Under the pieces are notes generated by a model. It searched no databases, was not told the DNA's origin, and worked only from the letters and a program-made list of their open reading frames with translations. From the NCBI GenBank assembly GCA_022649665.1, contig JALCOL010000005.1, positions 62,001-126,000 of the forward strand: DNA of 64,000 nt, written 5' to 3'. The translations under genes and the position numbers were made by a program. Below are positions 44,150 to 53,334 of the stretch, piece after piece (positions within the stretch are counted from its first letter, which is position 1; every line of letters starts with the position of its first letter). Origin of the DNA: Enterococcaceae bacterium (GTDB lineage Bacteria; Bacillota; Bacilli; Lactobacillales; Enterococcaceae).

Positions 44150-44178
44150 ATATTACATAATATAATGAATATTCACAA
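44150..44178 (-). promoter_or_regulatory. Reverse-strand promoter of the small RNA
   Basis: On the reverse strand TTGTGA (44173-44178) and TAATAT (44150-44155) are separated by 17 bases. Confidence 0.65.
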
Positions 44179-44256
44179 CCGAAAACCCTTAAATCGGCGA
44201 ATTAAATTTTAAAGATTATGAAAGCCTTGCCATTCTCGTTAAAAGTGGTCATTTTG

Positions 44257-44724
44257 CTAGGCGAGTTTCCGCACGAACGGATCAGAACTGATGCCTTCCG
44301 CCAAGATCTGTTTTGCATATTCTTGTGCGGTGAAAAGCGAATGATCTTTGTAGTTGCCGCAAGACGCGGCGGTCGTTCCCTGCACGTCGCTCCATTCGGC
44401 TTTTGTGATGCGTTCCAGCGTATTTGCGAGCGCGTCGCGGATCGCACTGGGCGAATGTTCGCCCCAGAGGATCAGATAAAAACCGGTCCGGCAGCCCATC
44501 GGTGAAATATCGATGATCTGATCGATTTCGTCGCGCAGCCACGCCGCTAAAAGATGTTCCAAAGTATGGAGACCCGCCGTCGGGATCGAATCGACATTCG
44601 GCTGGATAAAACGCAGATCGAATTTTTCGATTTTTTCGTTTCCTTGTGTTTCTTCGCCAGCCAGGCGGACATAGGGTGCTTTGACTTTTGTATGATCAAG
44701 TTCGAAACTTGCTACTTTTGCCAT
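44257..44724 (-). CDS. luxS: S-ribosylhomocysteine lyase (autoinducer-2 synthase)
   Basis: Converts S-ribosylhomocysteine to homocysteine and DPD, the precursor of AI-2; 155 residues. The metal site His53-Glu56-His57 is in [13 protein letters not shown]. The catalytic Cys is in [11 protein letters not shown], and a second metal ligand region lies near SCGNYKDHS. It recycles homocysteine for MetH. The ATG reads at 44722-44724 after AAGAGGAACTCTTC. A reverse promoter lies upstream. Confidence 0.96.
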   Translation of the reverse strand: MAKVASFELDHTKVKAPYVRLAGEETQGNEKIEKFDLRFIQPNVDSIPTAGLHTLEHLLAAWLRDEIDQIIDISPMGCRTGFYLILWGEHSPSAIRDALANTLERITKAEWSDVQGTTAASCGNYKDHSLFTAQEYAKQILAEGISSDPFVRKLA

Positions 44725-44757
44725 GAAGAGTTCCTCTTTTCGTATTTTGTCGCCATA

Positions 44758-44786
44758 ACTATAGCAAAGCTCCGTTCGACATGCAA
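44758..44786 (-). promoter_or_regulatory. Reverse-strand promoter of luxS
   Basis: TTGCAT (44781-44786) and TATAGT (44758-44763) on the reverse strand with a 17-base spacer, about 35 bases before the luxS start. Confidence 0.65.
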
Positions 44787-44888
44787 CTGCGGGAAATCGC
44801 TAAAGATTAGAAATTAATGATAGAATTCTTTTATTTTTTATAATTTGTGTTAAAATGACAGAACAATAATGAGTTAAGGAGTGGTTGG

Positions 44889-45950
44889 ATGGAAACTGGA
44901 TATAATGTTGCGGTCGTCGGGGCTACAGGTGCTGTAGGGACACGCATGATCGAAATGCTGGAAGGCAGCACGCTGCCGGTCAAATCCGTTAAATTTTTAT
45001 CATCAAAACGTTCTGCTGGAAAAGTTCTCTCATTTAAGGGAGAAAAGGTAACCGTTGAAGAGCTTGTGCCGGATAGTTTCACCGGCGTTGATCTGGCGCT
45101 GTTTTCTGCCGGCGGAAGTGTTTCCGCCAAATTCGCTCCGGAAGCTGTCAAACGCGGAGCAGTCGTTGTCGATAATACAAGCCATTTCCGAATGGATCCG
45201 GAAGTACCTTTGATCGTGCCGGAAGTCAATGAAGATGACCTCAAAAAACATAAAGGGATCATCGCCAATCCGAACTGTTCGACGATCCAAATGATGGTCG
45301 CTTTGGAACCGATCCGCCGCGCATTCGGCTTGGAACGCATCATCGTTTCGACGTATCAAGCGGTCAGCGGTGCGGGCGCGCGGGCGATCGAAGAGCTGAA
45401 AGACGAAAGCCGCGAACTTTTGGACGGCAAAACCGTCGGCGAACTTGATCCGAAGATCTTGCCGGCAGGTGCAGACAAAAAACATTATCCAATCGCGTTC
45501 AATGCCTTGCCGCAGATCGATGTGTTCGATAAGGGCGGCTATACCAAAGAAGAGTGGAAAATGGTCAACGAAACTCACAAGATCATGCATGACGACGGCT
45601 TGAAAGTGACTGCGACCTGTGTCCGCGTGCCTGTCGTGACGAGCCATTCCGAATCAGTCTATATCGAAGTCATCGATCAAGCAGCAACCGTCAAAGGGAT
45701 CCAAGAGATCCTGAAAACGGCGCCCGGCGTTGTTTTGGAAGACGATGTTGCTACTCAGCTTTATCCGCAGGCGCTCAATGCGACGGGCAAGAAAGAAACG
45801 TTCGTCGGCCGGGTCCGTCAAGACATCGATGTCGAAAACGGCTTCCACTTGTGGGTCGTTGCCGATAATCTTTTGAAAGGTGCGGCATGGAACTCTGTTG
45901 AGATCGCTGAGAGTCTCCATAAACTTCATCTATTGCGTGTTCCGGAATAA
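44889..45950 (+). CDS. asd: Aspartate-semialdehyde dehydrogenase
   Basis: Second step of the aspartate pathway to lysine, methionine and threonine; 353 residues. The NADP-binding [16 protein letters not shown] is at the N-terminus. The catalytic Cys is in [15 protein letters not shown] near residue 130, and the active-site His lies in the [14 protein letters not shown] region. AAGGAGTGGTTGG precedes the ATG. dapA follows 49 bases later and the two form a lysine/cell-wall precursor unit. Confidence 0.96.
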   Translation: METGYNVAVVGATGAVGTRMIEMLEGSTLPVKSVKFLSSKRSAGKVLSFKGEKVTVEELVPDSFTGVDLALFSAGGSVSAKFAPEAVKRGAVVVDNTSHFRMDPEVPLIVPEVNEDDLKKHKGIIANPNCSTIQMMVALEPIRRAFGLERIIVSTYQAVSGAGARAIEELKDESRELLDGKTVGELDPKILPAGADKKHYPIAFNALPQIDVFDKGGYTKEEWKMVNETHKIMHDDGLKVTATCVRVPVVTSHSESVYIEVIDQAATVKGIQEILKTAPGVVLEDDVATQLYPQALNATGKKETFVGRVRQDIDVENGFHLWVVADNLLKGAAWNSVEIAESLHKLHLLRVPE

Positions 45951-45999
45951 TCAAGTAAACTAGAAGAGATGAGGATCTCTTTCGAGGAGAGAATATTTC

Positions 46000-46878
46000 A
46001 TGGATTTAAAAGAAGCGAAGATAATCACCGCGATGGTCACGCCTTTTGATGAAAAGGGTGCGATCGCATTCGAACAATTGCCGAAATTGGTCGAACATCT
46101 TTTAGCTCATCATACGCAAGGCTTGATCCTGGCCGGGACGACCGGAGAATCACCGACCTTGACCCATGATGAGGAATTCGAATTATTTCAAGAAGTCATC
46201 AAGCTCGTCGATGGGCGCGTTCCGCTCATCTGCGGCGTCGGAACGAACGACACGCGCGACTCAGTCAACTTTGTCCGCGAAGTCGCAAAAGTTCCGGGGA
46301 TCGCTGCCGGTCTGGCAGTCGTTCCGTATTACAATCGTCCCAATCAGGAAGGTCTTTATCAACACTTTAAAACAATCAGCGAAGCGAGCGATCTGCCGAT
46401 CATTTTGTACAATGTGCCCGGTCGGACCGCCGACAATTTGACGGTCGAAACGACTCTGCGTCTAGCGGAGCTGCCGAACATCATTGGGATCAAAGAGTGT
46501 CAAGGCTTGGATGCATTGACAGAGATCGTCGCCGGCGCACCGGAAGATTTTCTGGTATTCACCGGTGAGGACTCCTTAGCGTTTCCGGCCTATGCGGTCG
46601 GCGCAAATGGTGTCATCTCGGTGGCCAGCCATCTTTTGGGCAATGAGATCCACTCGATGTATGCGGCGCTCGATCGCGGCGATGTCAAAGAAGCAGCGCG
46701 TCTGCAGCGTTTTTTGCTGCCGAGAATAAACGCGCTTTTCAGCGTCTCATCGCCGGCTCCGGTCAAAGCTTTGTTGAATCGCCAAGGGATCAATGTCGGG
46801 CCGCTGCGCCTGCCGCTGGTACCTTGTTCCGAGGAGGAAGCCGCTGGTATTTTTAAAGTGTTCGATCAGAAAAAATAG
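46000..46878 (+). CDS. dapA: 4-hydroxy-tetrahydrodipicolinate synthase
   Basis: Condenses pyruvate with aspartate semialdehyde, 292 residues. Motifs are [15 protein letters not shown], the Tyr region [17 protein letters not shown] and the Schiff-base lysine in IIGIKECQG near residue 160. TCGAGGAGAGAATATTTC precedes the ATG. rnjB begins 25 bases after the stop. The asd-dapA-RNase J order is seen in other Lactobacillales. Confidence 0.95.
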   Translation: MDLKEAKIITAMVTPFDEKGAIAFEQLPKLVEHLLAHHTQGLILAGTTGESPTLTHDEEFELFQEVIKLVDGRVPLICGVGTNDTRDSVNFVREVAKVPGIAAGLAVVPYYNRPNQEGLYQHFKTISEASDLPIILYNVPGRTADNLTVETTLRLAELPNIIGIKECQGLDALTEIVAGAPEDFLVFTGEDSLAFPAYAVGANGVISVASHLLGNEIHSMYAALDRGDVKEAARLQRFLLPRINALFSVSSPAPVKALLNRQGINVGPLRLPLVPCSEEEAAGIFKVFDQKK

Positions 46879-46903
46879 AATACTTTAAAATGAGGTGGAA
46901 TCC

Positions 46904-48601
46904 TTGAGCAAGATCAAGATCATTCCGCTTGGCGGCGTCCGTGAAAACGGTAAAAATCTATACGTCGTCAAAGTGGAAAAAGAGTTTTTTGTACTGGACT
47001 GCGGACTGCGCTATCCAGAAGATGAATTATTGGGGATCGATGTCGTGATCCCGGACTTCAGTTATTTGACGGAGCACGCTGAACAAGTGGCCGGCGTCTT
47101 TTTGACGCACGGACATGCGGATGCAATCGGCGCTCTGCCGTACTTTTTGGAAGAGATCAAAGTGCCGGTCTTCGGCTCGGAATTAACGATCGCTTTAGCG
47201 AAGCTGAGCGTCGAAAATTATGCGCCGACGAAAGGCTTCAATGACTTTCACATCGTCGATGAATTTACTGAGATCGACTTTCCGGATGCAACGGCGACCT
47301 TCTTCAAGACGACGCATACGATCCCCGATTCTTTAGGGATCGCTTTGCGCACGAAAGATGGCAATGTCGTTTATACTGGTGATTTCAAATTCGACCAGAC
47401 GGCTGAACCAATGTATCAAAGCGATTTTGCGCGGCTTGCGCAAATCGGCAAAGAAGGCGTCTTGGCGCTATTAAGCAACTCGTCGAATGCTGAAAATCCG
47501 CAATTTGTCGCAAACGAGCGGCAAATCGCCGATGAAGTGTTCGATACGATCAACTTCTGGGACGGCCGGATCATCGTCGCAAGTGTCGCGAGCAATCTGC
47601 AGCGGATCCAGCAAGTGCTGAACGCTGCTCATCGCGCGGGGCGGAAAGTCGTTTTGACCGGCTTTGACTTGGAACGCATTTTGCGGACCGCGATGAAGCT
47701 GGAAAAAATCATTCTGCCGGCTGACGATATCTTCGTCGCCCCGAAAGATATGGAGAAGTTTGCTCCGGAACAGCTTTTGATTTTGGAGACTGGCCGGATG
47801 GGCGAGCCGATCAAGTCACTGCAGAAGATGGCAAACGGCCGCCACAAATTAATCAATATCCAAGAGGGCGACTTGGTCTACATCACGACGACCCCGACGA
47901 CCGCGATGGAAACGGCCGTCGCCAAAACCGAAGACATCGTTTTTCGGGCAGGCGGCCAAGTGAAGATGATCTTCCAAAACTTGCGCGTGTCAGGTCACGG
48001 CAATCCCAATGATTTGCAGCTGATGATGAATCTGATGCAGCCGAAATACTTCTTCCCGGTCCAAGGCGAGTACCGCCTGATCGATGCACACGCTAAATTG
48101 GCGCGCGAAGTCGGGATCCCGAAAGAAAATATCTTTTTGCCGGCTAAAGGCGATATTTTTGAATATACGCCGCAGCACGGCATGACGCTCGTCGGCAGTG
48201 TCGAAGCGGAAAATGTGATGATCGACGGCTTGGGGGTTGGCGACATCGGCAATATCGTTTTGCGCGACCGCCGCGTCTTGTCAGAGGAAGGGATCTTCGT
48301 TGCGGTTTTGACGATCAATCGGCGTGAGAAAAAAATCGTCTCGAAGCCGCAGATCACCTCGCGCGGATTCATCTATGTCAGAGACAACAAAGAGCTGCTT
48401 GAATCGGCTTCGAAGATCGTCGAAGAAGTGACCGAGAAAAATCTCGGCTACGACGAGTTCGAATGGAGCCGCCTGAAACAAGAGATCCGCGATAAATTAT
48501 CGCGCTACTTGTTCGATCAGACGCGTCGCCGTCCGGTGATCTTGCCGATCATCATGGAGTCGAGCAGCATGAAGAGAAAAAAGAAAACCGTAAAAAAATA
48601 A
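46904..48601 (+). CDS. rnjB: Ribonuclease J2
   Basis: Metallo-beta-lactamase/beta-CASP ribonuclease, 565 residues. The first metal motif reads LTHGHADAIGALPYFL in place of HxHxDH, so two usual metal ligands are replaced. This is typical of the weakly active J2 partner that works with RNase J1. Other family parts are YTGDFKFDQT and the beta-CASP motif FQNLRVSGHG, and the C-terminal LDGxGVGDIG-type segment is IDGLGVGDIGNIVLRDR. The start is TTG at 46904 (GAGGTGGAATCC precedes it); a GTG at 46895 overlaps the ribosome binding site. Confidence 0.92.
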   Translation: MSKIKIIPLGGVRENGKNLYVVKVEKEFFVLDCGLRYPEDELLGIDVVIPDFSYLTEHAEQVAGVFLTHGHADAIGALPYFLEEIKVPVFGSELTIALAKLSVENYAPTKGFNDFHIVDEFTEIDFPDATATFFKTTHTIPDSLGIALRTKDGNVVYTGDFKFDQTAEPMYQSDFARLAQIGKEGVLALLSNSSNAENPQFVANERQIADEVFDTINFWDGRIIVASVASNLQRIQQVLNAAHRAGRKVVLTGFDLERILRTAMKLEKIILPADDIFVAPKDMEKFAPEQLLILETGRMGEPIKSLQKMANGRHKLINIQEGDLVYITTTPTTAMETAVAKTEDIVFRAGGQVKMIFQNLRVSGHGNPNDLQLMMNLMQPKYFFPVQGEYRLIDAHAKLAREVGIPKENIFLPAKGDIFEYTPQHGMTLVGSVEAENVMIDGLGVGDIGNIVLRDRRVLSEEGIFVAVLTINRREKKIVSKPQITSRGFIYVRDNKELLESASKIVEEVTEKNLGYDEFEWSRLKQEIRDKLSRYLFDQTRRRPVILPIIMESSSMKRKKKTVKK

Positions 48602-48609
48602 ACATGAAG

Positions 48610-48655
48610 TTTAGACTTCTGTACTGTTTCGGCAGCGCAGGGGTCTTTTTTCATT
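48610..48655 (+). terminator. Terminator after rnjB
   Basis: Imperfect stem GACTTCTG / CAGGGGTC with an inner CTGTTTCGGCAG hairpin, followed by TTTTTT. Confidence 0.65.
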
Positions 48656-48733
48656 GCAACGAAAGATACCTGTACTGATTTTATTGTAAAACTGTTATAA
48701 TAGAGGTAACACAGTTTAAGAAAGGGGATCCAC

Positions 48734-49423
48734 ATGAAATTTACATTTCACGGGCATGCCTGCTTCAGCTTTGCGCTGGATGACGGGACGAAATTATTGA
48801 TCGACCCGTTTATCACGGAGAATCCTTTGAGCGATTTGAAAGTAGCAGATGTCCAAGCTGATTATATCTTGCTGACGCACGGACATTCTGATCATTTGGG
48901 CGATACGATCGCGATCGCCAAGCGGACCGGCGCCAAAGTGATCGCGATGTTCGAATTGATCGAGTATTTGATGGAACAGGGCATTACGAATGTCCACGGA
49001 ATGAATGTCGGCGGCAGCTTCCGTTTTCCGTTCGGGACGGTCAAAATGACGCAAGCACTCCACAGCTCTTCGCTGCAAGATGAAGCTGGGAACATCATTT
49101 ACTTGGGCGCGCCAGTCGGTTTGATGCTGGCGATCGACGGACACGTGATCTATCATGCCGGCGACACTTCGTTTTTCGAAGATATGGAAACGCTAGGCCG
49201 CACATATCCGATCGAGTATGCTTTTTTGCCGATCGGCGACAATTTCACGATGGGTCCGCTCGAAGCCGCGCGGGCTGCTGAAAAGCTCCAGGCGAAATAC
49301 ATCGTGCCGATCCACTACGATACCTTCCCGGTGATCCGCCAAGATCCGTATGCCTTCGTTGAGCTTTTGCCGGCGAACAGCGGTCGTGTGCTGAAACCGG
49401 GCGAAAGCATCGTGCTCAAATAA
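48734..49423 (+). CDS. Metal-dependent hydrolase, UPF0173 (YtkL)
   Basis: A 229-residue metallo-beta-lactamase-fold protein. The HxHxDH motif is intact in LLTHGHSDHLGD near residue 55, and IYHAGDTSFFEDM and VPIHYDTFP supply the later ligands. The N-terminal MKFTFHGHACF is typical of UPF0173. The substrate is unknown. A -10 TATAAT at 48696-48701 and AGAAAGGGGATCCAC precede it. It heads a ytkL-ytoI-nrnA operon conserved with Bacillus. Confidence 0.92.
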   Translation: MKFTFHGHACFSFALDDGTKLLIDPFITENPLSDLKVADVQADYILLTHGHSDHLGDTIAIAKRTGAKVIAMFELIEYLMEQGITNVHGMNVGGSFRFPFGTVKMTQALHSSSLQDEAGNIIYLGAPVGLMLAIDGHVIYHAGDTSFFEDMETLGRTYPIEYAFLPIGDNFTMGPLEAARAAEKLQAKYIVPIHYDTFPVIRQDPYAFVELLPANSGRVLKPGESIVLK

Positions 49424-49436
49424 AGGAGGGGCCGAT

Positions 49437-50762
49437 TTGGCTACCAAACATGATCAAATATTAAAACATATCGAAGGATTGACGGTCGGCGACCGCATCT
49501 CGGTGCGTTCGATCGCAAAAAACCTTGGAGTCAGCGAAGGGACCGCCTATCGGGCGATCAAAGATGCTGAAAATATGGGACTCGTTTCGACGATCCAGCG
49601 TGTCGGGACGATCCGGATCGAGCGCAAGCTCAAAAAAAATATCGAACGCTTGACGTTTGACGAAGTGGTGAAGATCGTTGAAGGGGAAGTGCTGGGCGGT
49701 GAAGCGGGACTAGAGAAGTCGCTCCACAAATTCGTGATCGGCGCGATGACTAAAGAAGCGATGATCCGCTATATCACACCGGATTCACTGATGATCGTCG
49801 GCAACCGCAGCGATGTACAGGCGCTGGCGCTCAAAGAAGGCGCAGCGGTCCTCGTGACCGGCGGATTTGCGATCGAACACACGATCACGGCGCTCGCTGA
49901 TGAATTGGCACTGCCGGTGATCGGGACGACCTACGATACGTTTACTGTCGCGACTTTGATCAACCGCGCCCTGAGTGATCAGCTGATCAAAAAAGACATC
50001 ATGCTCGTTGAAGATATTTATACACCGATCAAAAAAACGAATTATCTTTTGACGACCGATACGATCGCCGACTACCAGCGGCTGGGCGAAGAGACGGGGC
50101 ATTCGCGTTTTCCGATCGTCAACCGCAACAAACGGCTCGTCGGGATCGTTGCCGCCAAAGATGTTTTAGGCAAAAATCTGGAACAGACGATCGATAAGGC
50201 GATGACGAAAGAGCCGATCGCCGTGAAGCGAACGATGAGCGTCGCGAGTGTTTCGCATCAAATGATCTGGGACGGCTTTGAAGTAATGCCGGTCGTCGCC
50301 GATGATGAAACGCTGGTCGGGATCGTTTCGCGGCAAGACGTGATGAAAGCGATGCAGGTCCTCCAGCGGCAAACGCAGATCGAGGACACGATCCCAGATC
50401 AGATAGCAAGCGAGATCACTGATCTGTCCGACCCGGAAGACAAAGAGCATACGCTGAAATACGGCTTTACCGTGACGCCGCAGACGATCAACAGCGTCGG
50501 CACCTTGGCGTTCGGTATATTGAGCGAAGTCGTAAGCTCGGTCGCGCAGCTGACGATGTATGCCTATGAAAAACGCAATATTTTGATCGAACAGATCAAT
50601 CTGCACTATTTCCATTTGATCCAGATCGACAACAAACTTGAAATCAGGCCGAAAGTGTTGGATATTGGGCGGCGAAATGCTAAACTGGATATCGAAGTTT
50701 ATTTGGATCACCGGATCGTTGCGAAAGCGATCGTGATCTGTCAATTGATCGAGAAACCTTAG
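49437..50762 (+). CDS. DRTGG/CBS/hotdog-domain regulator-like protein (YtoI)
   Basis: A 441-residue multidomain protein. In order it has an N-terminal helix-turn-helix (IAKNLGVSEGTAYRAIKDAE), a DRTGG-type domain at about 65-180, a pair of CBS domains at about 195-310 (HSRFPIVNRNKRLVGIVAAK), and a hotdog-fold domain at the C-terminus (GTLAFGILSEVVSSVAQL). The arrangement is that of Bacillus YtoI. CBS pairs usually bind adenine nucleotides, and the next gene acts on nucleotide products, so a nucleotide-sensing role is possible but not shown. The start is TTG at 49437 after AAAGGAGGGGCCGAT. Confidence 0.9.
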   Translation: MATKHDQILKHIEGLTVGDRISVRSIAKNLGVSEGTAYRAIKDAENMGLVSTIQRVGTIRIERKLKKNIERLTFDEVVKIVEGEVLGGEAGLEKSLHKFVIGAMTKEAMIRYITPDSLMIVGNRSDVQALALKEGAAVLVTGGFAIEHTITALADELALPVIGTTYDTFTVATLINRALSDQLIKKDIMLVEDIYTPIKKTNYLLTTDTIADYQRLGEETGHSRFPIVNRNKRLVGIVAAKDVLGKNLEQTIDKAMTKEPIAVKRTMSVASVSHQMIWDGFEVMPVVADDETLVGIVSRQDVMKAMQVLQRQTQIEDTIPDQIASEITDLSDPEDKEHTLKYGFTVTPQTINSVGTLAFGILSEVVSSVAQLTMYAYEKRNILIEQINLHYFHLIQIDNKLEIRPKVLDIGRRNAKLDIEVYLDHRIVAKAIVICQLIEKP

Positions 50763-50775
50763 TAAGGAGTTTTTC

Positions 50776-51729
50776 ATGAGCATTCAATCAGAAATTTTGG
50801 AAGAAATCAAAGCCCACCCGGTGATCATCATCCACCGCCATAAGCGTCCGGATCCGGATGCGATCGGTTCGCAAGTCGGCTTGGCGGAAATGCTGCGCGC
50901 CAGCTTTCCTGAAAAAGAGATCTATCAAGTCGGCGGGCCGGTCGAAGGTTTGGAATTCATGGCGGCGATGCAGGAGATCCCGGACGAGAAATATCAAGGA
51001 GCACTGGTGATCGCGACGGACACCGCCAATGCGCCGCGGATCAGCGATGACCGCTACCAATTGGGCGAGATGCTGATCAAGATCGATCATCATCCGGACA
51101 ATGAACCGTACGGCGACTTGAGCTGGGTCCAAGCCGGCGCCAGCAGTACGAGCGAGCTGATCGCTACATTTCAGCGAATGTTCCCAGAGACATTGAAGCT
51201 GAACCGGGCGAGCGCCCGTCTTTTGTACGGCGGGATCGTCGGCGATACCGGGCGTTTTCTGTATCCGGCGACGGCACCTTCCACGCATGAGATCGCGGCT
51301 TATTTGATGTATCAAGGGTTTGACGCTGCACAGCTGAACCGCGAGCTCGAACAGATCCCGCTCGGCGTTGCCAAACTTTACGGCTATATTTTTGAACATT
51401 TGGAAGTCGATGACAATGGCGCGGCGAAAGTGATCTTGCCGTTGACGGTCTTGAAGGCGAACCATGTCGTCGATAGCGAGATCTCGCCAGTCGTTCCGCT
51501 GCCGGGGATCGTTGATTCAGTCGTCAGCTGGGCGATCTTTGTCGAACAGCCGGAAGGGTATTACCGGGTGCGCTTGCGCTCCAAAGGCCCGCACGTCAAT
51601 GTGATCGCGCAAAAGTATCACGGCGGCGGCCATGATTTGGCGAGCGGTGCGAATGTGTACAACGAGACCGAGATCAATACGCTGTATCAAGAGCTGCAGG
51701 AAACCGTTGCGCGCTACAAAGCGAAATAA
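50776..51729 (+). CDS. nrnA: Bifunctional oligoribonuclease / pAp phosphatase NrnA
   Basis: DHH-family phosphoesterase of 317 residues that degrades nanoRNA and 3'-phosphoadenosine 5'-phosphate. Motifs in order: IIIHRHKRPDPDAIGSQ, VIATDTANAPR and IKIDHHPDNE for the DHH domain, and the DHHA1 motif YHGGGHDLASGA near residue 280. AGTAAGGAGTTTTTC precedes the ATG. It closes the ytkL-ytoI-nrnA unit. Confidence 0.95.
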   Translation: MSIQSEILEEIKAHPVIIIHRHKRPDPDAIGSQVGLAEMLRASFPEKEIYQVGGPVEGLEFMAAMQEIPDEKYQGALVIATDTANAPRISDDRYQLGEMLIKIDHHPDNEPYGDLSWVQAGASSTSELIATFQRMFPETLKLNRASARLLYGGIVGDTGRFLYPATAPSTHEIAAYLMYQGFDAAQLNRELEQIPLGVAKLYGYIFEHLEVDDNGAAKVILPLTVLKANHVVDSEISPVVPLPGIVDSVVSWAIFVEQPEGYYRVRLRSKGPHVNVIAQKYHGGGHDLASGANVYNETEINTLYQELQETVARYKAK

Positions 51730-51737
51730 ACCAGCCA

Positions 51738-51770
51738 AAAGATGGATCTTTCTGCAGATTCATCTTTTTT
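51738..51770 (+). terminator. Terminator after nrnA
   Basis: AAAAGATGGATC / GATTCATCTTTTTT stem around TTTCTGCA, with one mismatch. Confidence 0.8.
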
Positions 51771-51772
51771 GA

Positions 51773-51800
51773 TTGCATTTTGAGGAGAATATGCTAATCT
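51773..51800 (+). promoter_or_regulatory. Promoter of the metF-metH operon
   Basis: TTGCAT at 51773-51778 and TAATCT at 51795-51800, spacer 16 bases. Only about 20 bases of leader follow, so there is no room for a SAM or cobalamin riboswitch. Confidence 0.5.
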
Positions 51801-51825
51801 TTCTTTAAGTTAAAGGAGGATTTTT

Positions 51826-52680
51826 ATGAAAATCAGTGAGCTGTACCAAGAGAAGCGGCCGGTATTCTCTTTTGAAATATTTCCGCCGAAAAAAGAACAG
51901 GGGATCGGTGTTTTATACCAGACGCTTGACGAGCTGCGCCACTATGCCCCGGACTTTATCAGCGTGACGTACGGAGCGGGCGGAGCAGGGGTCCACAGCA
52001 AGACACGTGAGATCGCGGAAAAGATCCAGAATGATTTCCATGTGCCGGCGCTCCACCACTTGACAGGGATCAACAGCACGAAAGCGGAAATGACAGAGCG
52101 CTTGGCGGTGCTCAAAGCAGCGGGGATCGAAAATATCTTAGCGCTGCGCGGCGACCGTGTGCCCGGGATGGCGCCTTCGCAAGATTTTCTGCATGCGACT
52201 GAATTGATCGCGGCGATCCACCAAGATCCGGCATTTTCGATCGGAGCAGCCTGTTATCCGGAAGGGCATATCGAAGAGCTCGCGACTTGTGAAAACGGCC
52301 GCCATTTAAAGGCGAAAGCCGATGCCGGGGCGGATTTCTTCATCAGTCAGCTCTTTTTTCAAAACGATTCGTTTTACCGGCTGCAGGAAGTTGCTGAACA
52401 GGCGCAAGTTGCCCGCCCGATCAGTGCAGGAATCATGCCGCTCACCAATAAAGACCAGCTCCAGCGCATGATTTTCATGTGCGGCGCTTCGCTTCCGGCA
52501 GAGCTGATCAAACTGATCTACCGCTATGAAGATGACCCGGCATCGCTCAAAGCAGCCGGGATCGAATATGCGATCAAGCAGATCGAAGACTTGCTGAAGC
52601 ATGGAGTGGACGGGATCCATTTGTATGCGATGAATCAAAGCGAATTTGTCAAAGCGGTGTTCGAAGCCGTGAAAAAGTAA
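51826..52680 (+). CDS. metF: Methylenetetrahydrofolate reductase
   Basis: Makes 5-methyl-THF for methionine synthase, 284 residues. FSFEIFPPKKEQGIGVLY at the start and ISVTYGAGGAGV are family motifs, as are HHLTGINSTKAEM and ILALRGD. The FAD-binding TIM-barrel pattern continues to ISAGIMPLTNKDQLQRM. TAAAGGAGGATTTTT precedes the ATG. It is the first gene of a metF-activation domain-metH operon with 9- and 3-base gaps. Confidence 0.94.
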   Translation: MKISELYQEKRPVFSFEIFPPKKEQGIGVLYQTLDELRHYAPDFISVTYGAGGAGVHSKTREIAEKIQNDFHVPALHHLTGINSTKAEMTERLAVLKAAGIENILALRGDRVPGMAPSQDFLHATELIAAIHQDPAFSIGAACYPEGHIEELATCENGRHLKAKADAGADFFISQLFFQNDSFYRLQEVAEQAQVARPISAGIMPLTNKDQLQRMIFMCGASLPAELIKLIYRYEDDPASLKAAGIEYAIKQIEDLLKHGVDGIHLYAMNQSEFVKAVFEAVKK

Positions 52681-52689
52681 GGAGAAACG

Positions 52690-53331
52690 ATGGAATATTT
52701 GCCCTTGAATAAAAAAGAAGTGCTGCGCTATTTGGGCTACCGCAAAGAAATGCCGCCCCTGACGCCGGCGATCGATCGCTTGATCGACCACGTGCTGCGC
52801 GAGATCCAAGAAGTTTCGACGCCGCGCTTTACTTACCGGATCCTGCCGGTCAAACCAGGACCGGACGGGATCTTGGTCGGTGACAGCGGTCTTGTCTTTC
52901 CGGGGAAGAATGCTAAAAAGATCCTGCAAAAAGCCGATCGGATCATTTTGATGGCGGCGACGCTGGGTCTTTCGGTCGAAACTGCGATCCGCAAATACGA
53001 ACTGACTGATTTGACGCACGGGATGATCTTGGACGCCGCGGCGGCGGAGATGATCGAAAAATATCTTGACGCCGAAGAAGAAAAAGTGCTCGCTGATCCG
53101 GCGCTGGCCGGTTTGACGATGAATCGGCGCTTCAGCCCAGGCTACGGGGATCTGCCGCTCAGCGTCCAAAAAGGATTTTTAGCGGCGCTGGATGCGGAGC
53201 GGACGGTCGGGATCCATTTGACGGCGACCAATTTGATGGTCCCGCGCAAATCAGTGACGGCGTTTATGGCAGCATACCGCGATCCGCAAGATGTTAAATT
53301 CAAACGAAGACCAGCGAAAGGGAGCGAGTAA
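52690..53331 (+). CDS. Stand-alone methionine synthase activation-domain protein
   Basis: A 213-residue protein matching the SAM-binding reactivation domain that is normally the C-terminus of MetH. The diagnostic segment NRRFSPGYGDLPLSVQ near residue 150 contains the RxxPGYG motif for SAM, followed by VGIHLTATNLMVPRKSVTA. In this operon it should reductively remethylate cob(II)alamin on the MetH protein, whose own C-terminus lacks this domain. It starts 9 bases after metF and ends 3 bases before metH. Confidence 0.88.
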   Translation: MEYLPLNKKEVLRYLGYRKEMPPLTPAIDRLIDHVLREIQEVSTPRFTYRILPVKPGPDGILVGDSGLVFPGKNAKKILQKADRIILMAATLGLSVETAIRKYELTDLTHGMILDAAAAEMIEKYLDAEEEKVLADPALAGLTMNRRFSPGYGDLPLSVQKGFLAALDAERTVGIHLTATNLMVPRKSVTAFMAAYRDPQDVKFKRRPAKGSE

Positions 53332-53334
53332 TTG

